From contig NZ_LQRT01000003.1 in assembly GCF_001632745.1 (NCBI RefSeq), forward strand, positions 62,001-126,000: a stretch of 64,000 bases of DNA, read 5' to 3'. Below are positions 18,051 through 27,215 of the stretch, piece by piece; position 1 is the first letter of the stretch, and the number at the start of each line of letters is the position of its first letter. Origin of the DNA: Aquimarina aggregata (GTDB taxonomy: Bacteria > Bacteroidota > Bacteroidia > Flavobacteriales > Flavobacteriaceae). The position numbers were made by a program, and so were the translations under genes. The notes under the pieces are model-generated. The model was not told the DNA's origin. It ran no database searches and saw only the letters and a program-made list of their open reading frames with translations.

Positions 18051-18075
18051 CAAAAACACTCTAACACTTTTAAAC

Positions 18076-18117
18076 ATGAAATCAAAAAACAAACAAATGA
18101 AACTTATTTTTTATTAA
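18076..18117 (+). CDS. Possible 13-residue leader peptide in the susC 5' region
   Basis: MKSKNKQMKLIFY followed by TAA. The sequence in front (AACACTTTTAAAC) and the peptide itself resemble the beginning of a SusC signal peptide, but the frame closes after 13 codons and the real SusC starts 240 bases later. It may be a translated leader peptide, a start-site relic of an earlier susC, or chance. No downstream frame continues it. Confidence 0.35.
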   Translation: MKSKNKQMKLIFY

Positions 18118-18124
18118 AAAGAAA

Positions 18125-18178
18125 AAAGGACAGGCGCACACCTATCCTTTCAAATTACTTCTTTTAGGAGGGAAGTAA
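18125..18178 (+). promoter_or_regulatory. Two hairpins in the susC leader
   Basis: Hairpin 1: AAAGGACAGG (18125-18134) with CCTATCCTTT (18141-18150), one mismatch, 6-base loop. Hairpin 2: TTACTTC (18155-18161) with GAAGTAA (18172-18178), perfect, with a 10-base loop that exposes AGGAGG. Neither has a T run, so simple termination is unlikely. They may shape the mRNA leader or be a processing or regulatory element. Confidence 0.45.
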
Positions 18179-18358
18179 AATTAACATGCATGCACTAAAT
18201 TAATTGCACATCACTCTACAAAAATACGAAATTTCGTTTAAATGGTGATGGCTTTGTAATTAATAAAATGGGGAGAATCAAGAGCACTACAGTGTTTATT
18301 CTTCATTAAGATATTTAAACAATATCAAATTAAATTGTAGGAACATAACATTATCAAG

Positions 18359-21300
18359 ATGAATTTAAAAATTAAACTAATTTTTACCGTCCTAATTTTA
18401 TTCCAATTTTCTTTGTTGGCCCAGGACAATACGCTGACAGTTTCTGGTAAAATCACAGATGGAAAAGAAGGAATACCTTTACCTGGTGTAAACATTCTCG
18501 TTAAAGGAACGAGTCAAGGTACTTCAAGTGATTTTGACGGTAATTACTCAATCAAAGTAAAGGAAGGAGATATTCTCGAGTACCTCTACGTTGGGTTTAA
18601 AACACAGACAGTTACAGCTACAGCCAGTAAAACTATTATAGATATCGTATTACAAGAAGACGCTGCAGAACTTGAACAAGTTGTAGTAATAGGTTACGGT
18701 ACACAGAAAAAATCCTTACTTACTGGGGCTATTTCAAAAGTAGTTAATGAAGATTTAGATCAAATTGCAGTATCTAGGGTAGATGAAGCCTTGATCGGTC
18801 AGGTTTCTGGGGTAAATATCAGAACCTCTGAAGGTGAAGCTGGTTCTGCACCTACCATTCGTATTAGAGGTATTGGATCAATAACTTCAAATAACGGGCC
18901 TTTAGTAGTAGTCGATGGTGCTGTTGTTGATTCTGACTTTTTGACCAACTTAGATATGAACAATGTAGAGTCTTTTGAAGTACTTAAAGATGCTGCCTCA
19001 GCCGCTATTTTTGGTTCTAGAGGTTCTAATGGTGTAATTCAAATCACAACCAAACAAGGTAAAGAAGGTAAAGCAAAATTTACATATAATACGTTTACAG
19101 GGATTAAAGAAGGTAGACGAAGCGATGCATATGATATTGATTTTGAAGCCGAATTGGAGCGAGAAAGGCAAATAACAGGTGGGCTTTCTTTAGGGAGTCA
19201 ATTTAGACAATTGATAAATGCTGAAAACGATTGGCAAGACATCGTTATAGATGGAGGTGTAATCCAAAGCCATAGTTTTAGCGTACGAGGAGGTACTAAA
19301 AAAACTAAATATAATGTCAACTTAAGTTATGTTAATGATGATGGTGTATTGTTAACAGATAGTTTTGAAAGATACCAAGCGCAACTTAAAATTAACACAC
19401 AACTTACGGATAAATTGAAGATAGGAACTAGTTTTTCTCCTTCCTACTCAAAAAGACGACGATTTAGTGCAACTGGTGTATATGATGTTGTACGACAACC
19501 TTCTTGGGTACCAACTCGTTTAAATGAATCTAACATAGGCTTTGTTAATCGTGTTCGTGACGGAGGTAGATACGCTGATGCTCAGATTGGGGACTATGTA
19601 TTACAAAGAATGTTTGATGATTTTGAATATCCTGCTGGGGCTACAAGTATTTTTGATGCTGCCGGTAATTTTCAAGGAGTTCCAGTCACTAGTGGGGTTG
19701 ATATTAGTAATACAAGCAATATAAATCCATTAGCAAAATTACTCGAACGTCAACGTTTCGAAAATAGATATAATTTTTATGGAAGTTTATACGCGGATTA
19801 TAAATTTACAGATGACCTAAGTTTTAAGTCAACTTTTACTACAACGTATGAAAATAGAATAAACACTGATTATCGTGGTATTAACTCTTCAAGGCAAGGT
19901 GCCTCTCGTGCATCTGCTTCTTATGATACACGTAGTAGATATGCTTTAATTTCAGACAATATTTTAAGCTTTAACAAAACAATAGGAAAACATTCAATAA
20001 ACGCAATTGCTGGTATTTCTCTGGAAAACAGATTTTTTGAAGAGTCTCAAATAGAAACTAGTGGATTTACCTCGGACGTAATTCCTAACGTTGGAGGTGG
20101 GTCAATCATTAATGATGCAACTGCTTTTGACTATGAAAACTTCTTAAATGGATTTTTAGGTAGAGTTATTTATTCTTATGACGACAAATATTTATTTAAT
20201 GCAAGTATCCGACGAGATGGTAGTTCTATTTTTGGACGAGATGTAAAATATGGTAACTTTCCAGCATTATCTGCTGGTTGGGTTGTTTCAAATGAAAAAT
20301 TCATGGAAAACGTGGATTGGATTAACCAACTTAAGCTTCGTGTTAGTTGGGGTATTACAGGTACAAATGCAATTAATACAGGTTCTTTCTTAACGGACAA
20401 CTACCCTTCTCTTGCTTTATTGCAACCATCTAGTGGTGTTGTTGATGGTGCTATAACAAATGGTTTTAATCCTGCTAATATTCCTAATGCTCTTTTACAA
20501 TGGGAACAATCAGAAGAAATTAATCCTGGGATTGATTTTGGATTCTTTAACAATAGAATTTCTGGTTCATTCGATTATTACAAAAGAACTAGTGATGAAT
20601 TACTGATTGATAATCCTGTGGCAGGAACTACAGGTTTTACTTCAGCCCTTGTCAATATAGGTAAAGTTGAGAACGAAGGATTCGAAGTAGAATTACGTAC
20701 AAGAATTATAAGTACCGAAAAATTTAGATGGGAAGCAACTCTAATTGGATCTTTTAATGAAAACACTTTAGTAGACTTTGGAGACTCAAACGGTCAAGTG
20801 GTTAACACAAATGATGGTAGTAGATTAGTTGAATGGATCAACTTAGTAGGACAGCCTATCTCATCTTTCTATGGTTACGTGTATGATGGTGATATTCCAT
20901 TTGAATCTCTAAATGACCCTTTTAGACAAGTAGGTAACAGAACTCAATTCGCATATGCTAAAGATTTGAATGGTGATGGTCTGATAGACGAAGATGATAA
21001 AACTATTTTAGGGGATCCTTATCCAGATTTAATTTGGAGTTTAGGTAATAGTTTTAAGTTTGGAAACATGGATTTTAGTTTCTTGTTTCAAGGAAGTCAT
21101 GGAGCCAAAACTTATAATTTAGGAGATCAATATGTTTTTGACTTTTTTAATAGCAATACTGTAGATTTCGATAGAAATAACACACCAAATCAAGAGTTTC
21201 TGGTGCAACGTATATTCACAGATCAATTGGTACAAAACGCAGGTTATCTAGCTTTGCGTACAGTAAGTTTGGGATTCAATTTTCCTAAAGACATCACTTC

Positions 21301-21487
21301 TAATTTAAAGTTGAGCAACCTAAGGTTATATGCTACTGGTCAAAACCTATTATTTATCACAGCCAATGATTATACAGGTTGGAATCCAGAACATGTGCGT
21401 CAACTAACACCATTAACCTTTGGTTATCAAAGAGGTGGTACGCCAATACAGCAAACAATAACTCTAGGAGTAAATGTCGAATTTTAA
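18359..21487 (+). CDS. SusC-like TonB-dependent outer-membrane transporter (alginate oligomers)
   Basis: 1042 aa. Signal peptide (to about residue 21, SLLAQ), a CarboxypepD_reg-like domain (TVSGKITDGKEGIPLPGVNI, about 26-100), TonB-box region ELEQVVVIGYGTQKK, a plug domain (NGPLVVVDGAVVD and DAASAAIFGSRGSNGVI), then a beta-barrel ending in TLGVNVEF with a terminal phenylalanine. SusC proteins import oligosaccharides handed over by SusD. The adjacent SusD, lipoprotein and PL7 genes make alginate oligomers the probable cargo. It is the first gene of a four-gene operon under the triple-box promoter. Confidence 0.94.
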   Translation: MNLKIKLIFTVLILFQFSLLAQDNTLTVSGKITDGKEGIPLPGVNILVKGTSQGTSSDFDGNYSIKVKEGDILEYLYVGFKTQTVTATASKTIIDIVLQEDAAELEQVVVIGYGTQKKSLLTGAISKVVNEDLDQIAVSRVDEALIGQVSGVNIRTSEGEAGSAPTIRIRGIGSITSNNGPLVVVDGAVVDSDFLTNLDMNNVESFEVLKDAASAAIFGSRGSNGVIQITTKQGKEGKAKFTYNTFTGIKEGRRSDAYDIDFEAELERERQITGGLSLGSQFRQLINAENDWQDIVIDGGVIQSHSFSVRGGTKKTKYNVNLSYVNDDGVLLTDSFERYQAQLKINTQLTDKLKIGTSFSPSYSKRRRFSATGVYDVVRQPSWVPTRLNESNIGFVNRVRDGGRYADAQIGDYVLQRMFDDFEYPAGATSIFDAAGNFQGVPVTSGVDISNTSNINPLAKLLERQRFENRYNFYGSLYADYKFTDDLSFKSTFTTTYENRINTDYRGINSSRQGASRASASYDTRSRYALISDNILSFNKTIGKHSINAIAGISLENRFFEESQIETSGFTSDVIPNVGGGSIINDATAFDYENFLNGFLGRVIYSYDDKYLFNASIRRDGSSIFGRDVKYGNFPALSAGWVVSNEKFMENVDWINQLKLRVSWGITGTNAINTGSFLTDNYPSLALLQPSSGVVDGAITNGFNPANIPNALLQWEQSEEINPGIDFGFFNNRISGSFDYYKRTSDELLIDNPVAGTTGFTSALVNIGKVENEGFEVELRTRIISTEKFRWEATLIGSFNENTLVDFGDSNGQVVNTNDGSRLVEWINLVGQPISSFYGYVYDGDIPFESLNDPFRQVGNRTQFAYAKDLNGDGLIDEDDKTILGDPYPDLIWSLGNSFKFGNMDFSFLFQGSHGAKTYNLGDQYVFDFFNSNTVDFDRNNTPNQEFLVQRIFTDQLVQNAGYLALRTVSLGFNFPKDITSNLKLSNLRLYATGQNLLFITANDYTGWNPEHVRQLTPLTFGYQRGGTPIQQTITLGVNVEF

Positions 21488-21506
21488 CATTCAAAAAACA
21501 AAGCTT

Positions 21507-23003
21507 ATGAAACGAATAAAAATATATTCATTGTTTTGCTTGACCGTGCTCCTATGGTCATGCGATTTAGATACAGTGCCAACTTCCGCTGTTGATATTG
21601 ATAACTTTTTCAAAGATGATGAGGAAATAAGAGCAGGAATAATCAATATCTATAACGCCCTACAAGGCAGCAACCCCTTAGAAGGAGATGGTGGTTTTAA
21701 TAACCCACATTTAGCCATTCAAATTGAATATCAAATGGCTGAGACTTTAAGTGATAATTCAAGGACAAAAAGTGGATCTCCTCAAGGTTTCGATTTTGAG
21801 ACCTTCACGGTTACACCACAAACGGCTGCAGTAATTACATATTATCGTAGTATGTACAGAATTATTTTTACAGCTAATGTCGTTTTGGAGAACTTAGAAA
21901 ATGCATCTAGTGAAAACGCAAATAAGTTTGAAGCAGAAGCACGCTTTTTAAGAGCCTACGCTTACTTTAATTTGGTACGTTTCTATGGAGATGTTCCCTT
22001 GGTGGATAGAGTTCTTGAATCTGCTGTTGCGGAGGATATAGAAGCTTCTTTTACCAGAGTTGATGAAAGTCAAATTTATGAACTAATTATCAACGATCTT
22101 CAATTTGCTGTAGCTAGCGATTTGGATAACAGTTTTAGAACAAGAGCATCAAAGGCTGCTGCTCAAACCTTTCTTGCTAAAGTATATCTTACCCTAGGAA
22201 CCAATTATTTAGATGCTCAACGTCTGCTAGAAACCGTAATTGCTGGTGGTGAATATAGTCTTGAATCCAATTTTTCAGATATTTTCTACAACGAAGCCAA
22301 TGATGAAACCATATTTGCTATTGGTTTTAGTAATGATATGGTAAATGATAGTCAAGGTTTTTCTGCAGAATTTCTTGATGCTGTGGGCCGAGGTACGGGA
22401 TCAAATTATGCAACAGCAGAGCTTGTAGCTGCATTTGATGCTTTTGGTGGTAACAGAGGGCAATTTACGTTTAGAGAAGATCCAGGAAATCCAGGGTTAT
22501 TCCAAACCGTAAAATTCTTACCAATAGTCGACGAAAACCTAGGTTTACCAACAAATGCACCTTCTAACCCAAGAATTGCCGGTAATGACTGGATTGTAAC
22601 ACGATATGCAGATGTATTATTACTACATGTTGAAGCCATTCTTGCGGGCGGACAAGATACTAGTGCTCCAGCAGCGTTGGCTTCTTTCCAAGCTGTTCGG
22701 GATAGAGCAATCCCTCAAATGATACCAGATCCAGCTGACGACACAATGGAGATAGTTAATCCTGATTATGTTTTGGTAACAAATATTACAAAACAAATGT
22801 TGATGGATGAAAGACGCGTAGAATTGGCTTTTGAAAATCATCGATTCTTAGATTTAAAACGTTTTGGCGTAGCACAAGAGGTTTTATCTGCCTTTTCAAC
22901 AGCAAACAATTTCGAATTTCAGGCTACGGATTTATTACTACCCATTCCTGGTGCAGAAATTGCTATTAGTCAAGGATTGTTAAAACAAAACCCAGGGTAT
23001 TAA
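21507..23003 (+). CDS. SusD-like surface glycan-binding lipoprotein (RagB/SusD)
   Basis: 498 aa from ATG 21507, 20 bases after the susC stop; an earlier in-frame ATG (21474) overlaps susC and gives no signal peptide. Lipobox LLWSC (Cys19). TPR-like helices typical of SusD are visible in EARFLRAYAYFNLVRFYGDVP, SKAAAQTFLAKVYLTLG and RRVELAFENHRFLDLKRFG; it ends in NPGY as many SusD proteins do. It sits on the SusC barrel as a lid and binds the glycan. The cargo assignment to alginate comes from the locus. Confidence 0.94.
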   Translation: MKRIKIYSLFCLTVLLWSCDLDTVPTSAVDIDNFFKDDEEIRAGIINIYNALQGSNPLEGDGGFNNPHLAIQIEYQMAETLSDNSRTKSGSPQGFDFETFTVTPQTAAVITYYRSMYRIIFTANVVLENLENASSENANKFEAEARFLRAYAYFNLVRFYGDVPLVDRVLESAVAEDIEASFTRVDESQIYELIINDLQFAVASDLDNSFRTRASKAAAQTFLAKVYLTLGTNYLDAQRLLETVIAGGEYSLESNFSDIFYNEANDETIFAIGFSNDMVNDSQGFSAEFLDAVGRGTGSNYATAELVAAFDAFGGNRGQFTFREDPGNPGLFQTVKFLPIVDENLGLPTNAPSNPRIAGNDWIVTRYADVLLLHVEAILAGGQDTSAPAALASFQAVRDRAIPQMIPDPADDTMEIVNPDYVLVTNITKQMLMDERRVELAFENHRFLDLKRFGVAQEVLSAFSTANNFEFQATDLLLPIPGAEIAISQGLLKQNPGY

Positions 23004-23020
23004 ACATAAAATATAACGTT

Positions 23021-24037
23021 ATGAAAAATATAGTTTTAAACTACATATTGATATCAAAAACCCGTATCGCTGTACTTTTGGTTTTTATGATAGCCTTCAT
23101 CTCTTGTGAATTTGTAGACGAATTACCTGAGGCTAATTCTATTCCTGATGAAACACCACCAACTGCATTCTTTACGTTTACAAATGGTGCAGAAATTGAA
23201 ACCTTTACCCAAGTTACTTTTGCTAATCAATCAGATAATGCTACTAATTATAGCTGGGATTTAGGTGATGGTAATACTTCGACCGAAATAGATCCAATGA
23301 ATACCTATCCAGGAGAAGGTTCTTATACAGTAACGTTAACCGTTACAGATGCCTTAAATCAAACTTCAACCCATTCCGAAATCATAGAATTGATTGAACC
23401 AGATGCCCCTGCCGTTTTAGATCCTGTAATAGTAAACCCAGGTTTTGATCGACTGGCTAGAGAAGGTTCTACTAACACTTGCAGTTGTTCTGGATGGATT
23501 AGTACAGATCTAGGCGAGCAAGGTGAATCAAGTAGTGCTAATGGTAATACCGAATTTTTCCTTAAATTGGATAACGCAGAACCAGACCACGCGTATCAAG
23601 AATTTGCAGTAACACCAAACGCAGAATATAGAGTAGAAATTCCCGTACTTTTCCAATCAGATAGAGATGGAGACAGGCCTAGTCAATTGGAAATAAGAGT
23701 ACTATCCGGAGAAGGATATGTTGCTGATTACACTCCAGAGTATATCACCGATACTGCAGTAAAGCCCAGGAAAGATTTTGGTTACAGAACCATTTCCCAA
23801 GTAGAAGATATGAACAATAACTTATTCACGGAAGTTCTGGATAATGATAATACTTCAGAGTTTAGAATTTTCTCTTTCGTATTTAATTCTGGTGCTAATG
23901 ATAGTGTTGCCCTTTTTATAAGAGGCATCGGTAATTCTGATCCTCCAGAAGATCCAGCGGACTTTGCTAGATATGGATATTCAAGTGGTGATGAAGAAAT
24001 ACGTGTTGATTCTGTAACTATTACAGCGGTTAATTAA
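23021..24037 (+). CDS. PKD-domain surface lipoprotein (SusE/F position, probable alginate binder)
   Basis: 338 aa. Lipoprotein signal with FISC (Cys29), a PKD domain at about 45-125 (FANQSDNATNYSWDLGDGNTS, then GSYTVTLTVTDA), and a C-terminal beta-rich domain (about 135-338) beginning VNPGFDRLAREGS that looks like a carbohydrate-binding module. Two nearby cysteines (CSCSGW) may form a disulfide. No catalytic motif is seen. The place after SusD is that of SusE/SusF-like binding proteins; binding to alginate is inferred. Confidence 0.8.
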   Translation: MKNIVLNYILISKTRIAVLLVFMIAFISCEFVDELPEANSIPDETPPTAFFTFTNGAEIETFTQVTFANQSDNATNYSWDLGDGNTSTEIDPMNTYPGEGSYTVTLTVTDALNQTSTHSEIIELIEPDAPAVLDPVIVNPGFDRLAREGSTNTCSCSGWISTDLGEQGESSSANGNTEFFLKLDNAEPDHAYQEFAVTPNAEYRVEIPVLFQSDRDGDRPSQLEIRVLSGEGYVADYTPEYITDTAVKPRKDFGYRTISQVEDMNNNLFTEVLDNDNTSEFRIFSFVFNSGANDSVALFIRGIGNSDPPEDPADFARYGYSSGDEEIRVDSVTITAVN

Positions 24038-24045
24038 ATTATATA

Positions 24046-24939
24046 ATGAAAAACATTCAAAAAAGTATATTATCATTTTTTGTAATAGTATTTCTATCTG
24101 CAAATGCTACTTGCCAAATTCAGGCAAGTAGCGTTACAGATTCGAATGTTAAAAAGGAAAAAAGAAAAAAGAAAAAGAAGTATCGGTTACCCAAAATAGA
24201 TTTAAGTCATTGGAAAGTTACTCTGCCTATCGGAAAACCCGATGAAGTTAAGCCTCCAGAAATATTGGATTATGCAAACAATGATGTACTTAAAAAATAC
24301 ATGTATAATGACTCAATAGATGGCTCATTAGTCTTTTATGCTTTTCCAGGTTCTAAAACTGCTAATACCAAATATTCCCGATCAGAATTACGAGAACAGA
24401 TGGTGCCTGGCGATAATAAGGTGAATTGGACTTTTGAACAAGGAGGGGTAATGAGAGGAAAACTTAAAATGGGAGAAATTTCCAAAGATAAAAATGGAAA
24501 ATATCATAAAACTATTATTATGCAAATCCATGGTAGGTTAACAAATGAGCAACGTGATCTTATTGGACAAAAAGATAATAATGCACCACCGATATTAAAA
24601 ATCTATTGGAAAGAAGGGAAAATTAGAGTAAAAACCAAAGTATTGAAAAACCTGGCGGCATCAGAAACCGAAATTTTGCAAACAGATGCCTGGACAGATG
24701 ACAAAGGATATACTTTTAAAGAAAAAGTAGGCTTTAAAAAATTCACTCTAGAAGTAAAAGTATCAAAAGGTAAAATGGTGGTTTCACTTAATGATAATGA
24801 ATTTGCTGTTTACAAGGACATCAACATCAAAAGATGGGGAGTTTTTGAAAACTACTTTAAAGCAGGAAATTATCTCGGGACAAAAAACAAAGATGCTTTT
24901 GCACGAGTGAAATTTTATGAATTAAAAGTCAATCATTAA
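24046..24939 (+). CDS. PL7 alginate lyase (third copy), secreted
   Basis: 297 aa; signal peptide without a canonical lipobox (cleavage near NATC/QIQA), then an unusual lysine/arginine-rich stretch (about 36-47, KKEKRKKKKK) before the PL7 domain. Signatures: RSELRE (112-117), QIHG (160-163), YFKAGNYLG (270-278). The basic stretch could hold the polyanionic substrate or an outer-membrane component. Last gene of the SusCD operon, 8 bases after the PKD lipoprotein. PL7 assignment is firm; periplasmic versus surface location is open. Confidence 0.92.
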   Translation: MKNIQKSILSFFVIVFLSANATCQIQASSVTDSNVKKEKRKKKKKYRLPKIDLSHWKVTLPIGKPDEVKPPEILDYANNDVLKKYMYNDSIDGSLVFYAFPGSKTANTKYSRSELREQMVPGDNKVNWTFEQGGVMRGKLKMGEISKDKNGKYHKTIIMQIHGRLTNEQRDLIGQKDNNAPPILKIYWKEGKIRVKTKVLKNLAASETEILQTDAWTDDKGYTFKEKVGFKKFTLEVKVSKGKMVVSLNDNEFAVYKDINIKRWGVFENYFKAGNYLGTKNKDAFARVKFYELKVNH

Positions 24940-25008
24940 ATCTTGGGCACAATAACCCATGTTCATGAATCAATATGAAGTTTGAATTAGTCAATAATTA
25001 GGTTCTGT

Positions 25009-25028
25009 TAACCCTATTTATAGGGTTA
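25009..25028 (+). repeat. Hairpin after the susCD operon
   Basis: TAACCCTAT-TT-ATAGGGTTA, perfect 9-bp arms with a 2-base centre, 70 bases after the PL7 stop. No T run follows, so it is a weak candidate for a terminator or an mRNA 3' stabiliser. Confidence 0.4.
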
Positions 25029-25116
25029 GCAAAATCTATAAAACACCCAAAATAAGTTGTTTAATAATCGAATAAAGTACTTATTATTTAATTTTTTTTA
25101 ATAATAAATATTTTTA

Positions 25117-25146
25117 TAAATTTGGCAAACCAATCTGGTTAACCAA
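25117..25146 (+). promoter_or_regulatory. Promoter with two phased GntR boxes in front of the second GntR gene
   Basis: TAAATTTG at 25117-25124 matches TAnnTTTG. Boxes TTGGCAAACCAA (25122-25133) and CTGGTTAACCAA (25135-25146) are 13 bp apart, and box 1 overlaps the -7 element by three bases. The gene starts at 25173, so this predicts autoregulation of the second GntR and control of the whole gntR-MFS-SDR-kdgK-kdgA operon. Confidence 0.8.
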
Positions 25147-25172
25147 TTTATCTGATATACATCATATCCACT

Positions 25173-25880
25173 ATGAAGCTAGAAATATTATCAAAAAATG
25201 AGAATCAGGAAATCCAGAAGGGAATTATCTCTAAATTAAGGGATTTGATAAATTACAAAAATCTAGAACCTGGTGACAAATTACCTTCAGAAAGGTCTTT
25301 ATCAGAAAAATTTGAAGTAAGCAGAAGTAATATTAGAGAAGCTATACAAAAATTAGAGTTTTATGGTCTTTTAAATACTATACCGCAAAGCGGAACTTTT
25401 CTTGCTAACATAGGGGTAATAGCTATGAATGGTATGATAGAAGATATTTTAAGACTAGATGAACCCGACTTTAAATCTCTAGTAGAAACAAGAATTTTAT
25501 TAGAGTTAAAAACCGCAAGGTTAGCCGCTTTAAGAAGAACCGATGATGACTTGCAATTACTTAAACAAGCACTTGATGCATACACCCTTAAAGTAGAATC
25601 AGGAGAAGATGCTGTACAAGAAGATTTGCTATTCCATTTAGCTATCGCAAAAGCGAGTCATAATACAAGTATGAATGCATTTATGTTACATATAACTCCA
25701 GAAATTATTACAAATTTCGAAACATATCATGTCTGTGATGGAAATCAAGCATTCTTAGGTATTCAGGAGCATAGAGATATTTTTGATGCCATAAAAAATA
25801 AAGACCCTAAGCTAGCCAAAGAAAAAATGAAAAAACATTTCAAAGTACTATACCAATATTGTTATAATAAAAATGTCTAA
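25173..25880 (+). CDS. GntR family regulator, FadR/FCD type (alginate locus, copy 2)
   Basis: 235 aa, a paralogue of the regulator at 11959: N-terminal winged HTH (PGDKLPSERSLSEKFEVSRSNIREAIQKLE) and FCD domain with EEDLLFHLAIA-like Asp/His positions (QEDLLFHLAIA, QEHRDIFDAI, KKHFKVLYQY). Recognition helix differs modestly from copy 1 (SRSNIREAIQ against SRNQLRQAIQ), so both may read the same TTGGTNNACCAA boxes. It heads the catabolic operon and has two boxes in its own promoter. Repressor relieved by DEH or KDG is the likely mode, by analogy with UxuR/ExuR. Confidence 0.9.
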   Translation: MKLEILSKNENQEIQKGIISKLRDLINYKNLEPGDKLPSERSLSEKFEVSRSNIREAIQKLEFYGLLNTIPQSGTFLANIGVIAMNGMIEDILRLDEPDFKSLVETRILLELKTARLAALRRTDDDLQLLKQALDAYTLKVESGEDAVQEDLLFHLAIAKASHNTSMNAFMLHITPEIITNFETYHVCDGNQAFLGIQEHRDIFDAIKNKDPKLAKEKMKKHFKVLYQYCYNKNV

Positions 25881-25928
25881 TTACTATCAAATATCATACT
25901 CTAATAAACATAAACACTCAAAATCAGG

Positions 25929-27191
25929 ATGAAACTAAAAGGATTACGTTGGTGGATAATAGGCCTTGTCTGTTTAGCTACAATAATAAATTATATAGAT
26001 AGATCTGCGCTTGGAATAATGTGGCCAGAAATGAAAAAAGATCTTGGTCTAACAGAAGAAGATTACGCTTGGATTATTAACATATTTACGATCACCTATT
26101 CTGCAGGTAAGTTTATTTCGGGTAAAATATATGATAAAGTAGGTACCAAAATTGGTTTTGTATTATCGATTTTCTTTTGGTCATTAGCTTCTTTACTTCA
26201 CTTCTTTGCTAGAGGATTAGTTTCTCTGGGAATTTATCGAGGTATTTTAGGTGTATCTGAAGCTGGTAATTGGCCAGGAGCAGTTAAAAACAACGCAGAA
26301 TGGTTTCCTATTAAGGAGAGAGCTATTGCCCAAGGTATTTTTAATGCCGGTGCCGCTATCGGTTCTATAGTAGCCGCTCCAACAATTGCCGAATTGTTTG
26401 AAGGTTATGGCTGGAGATGGACATTTATAATTATCGGAGTATTAGGATTTTTATGGATTATACCTTGGTTAATTTTCAATAAAGCACAACCTAAAAAACA
26501 CCCGTGGATAACAAAAGAAGAGAAACTATTAATTACTTCTGGACAACCAGAACTTAATCAAGAAGACGATAATCAAAAAGGATTGCCTCTTTCTAAAATA
26601 CTTGGGTTTAAAGAAGTATGGGGTGTATTAGCTTCAAGATTCTTTATTGAACCTATATGGTGGTTATTTGTTTTCTGGATGCCTATTTATCTAAATAAAG
26701 AATACGGATTTAATGTAAAAGAAATAGGCTATTATGCATGGTTTCCATATGTAGGTGCAGCCATCGGTAGTATTGTAGGTGGATGGTACGCTCAAAGGTT
26801 AATGAAATCTAAGACTGTTGACAGCGCGAGAAAAAAGGTAATCGCTATTGGATGTGCAATCATATTCGTAGCAATAATTGGAGCAATACTATTTGCAGAT
26901 ACACCAGAAAAATTTGTGTCTTTTGTATTTGTGGTATTATTTGGGTTCCAGTTTTCTATTAGTAATATACAAACACTATCAAGTGATCTTTTAAAAAGTA
27001 AATCAGTAGGCTCTCTAGCGGGTTTGGCTGGAACAATCGGTGCTATATCTGTGGTTATTATGAATTATTTAATTCCAAAAATAACAACAGTGTCATATAC
27101 TCCAGCTTTTGTTATTCTGGCTGTATTGGCACCATTAGCAGCATTATCAATATTTGTTTTAATAAAAGAGATAAAACCATTAGAAAAGTAA
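25929..27191 (+). CDS. MFS transporter, anion:cation symporter (ExuT-like), probable uronate/DEH importer
   Basis: 420 aa, 12 predicted membrane segments. The N-terminus WWIIGLVCLATIINYIDRSALG and GVSEAGNWPGAVKNNAEWFP are the signatures of the ACS family that includes the hexuronate transporter ExuT. It lies 48 bases after GntR and 24 bases before the SDR gene. It should bring unsaturated uronate or its keto form from periplasm to cytoplasm. The exact substrate is inferred from the locus. Confidence 0.9.
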   Translation: MKLKGLRWWIIGLVCLATIINYIDRSALGIMWPEMKKDLGLTEEDYAWIINIFTITYSAGKFISGKIYDKVGTKIGFVLSIFFWSLASLLHFFARGLVSLGIYRGILGVSEAGNWPGAVKNNAEWFPIKERAIAQGIFNAGAAIGSIVAAPTIAELFEGYGWRWTFIIIGVLGFLWIIPWLIFNKAQPKKHPWITKEEKLLITSGQPELNQEDDNQKGLPLSKILGFKEVWGVLASRFFIEPIWWLFVFWMPIYLNKEYGFNVKEIGYYAWFPYVGAAIGSIVGGWYAQRLMKSKTVDSARKKVIAIGCAIIFVAIIGAILFADTPEKFVSFVFVVLFGFQFSISNIQTLSSDLLKSKSVGSLAGLAGTIGAISVVIMNYLIPKITTVSYTPAFVILAVLAPLAALSIFVLIKEIKPLEK

Positions 27192-27215
27192 TCAATTAAA
27201 CATAAACTTAAAAAA

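Larger units (their letters stand above)
17879..18358 (+). other. Intergenic region and long leader of the susC operon
   Basis: 480 bases between kdgF and susC. No clear terminator for the kdgF operon was found. The promoter with three operator boxes is at 18008-18050, which leaves a leader of about 340 bases before the susC ATG. In the leader are a 13-codon reading frame (18076-18117) and two hairpins (18125-18150 and 18155-18178), listed separately. Confidence 0.6.
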
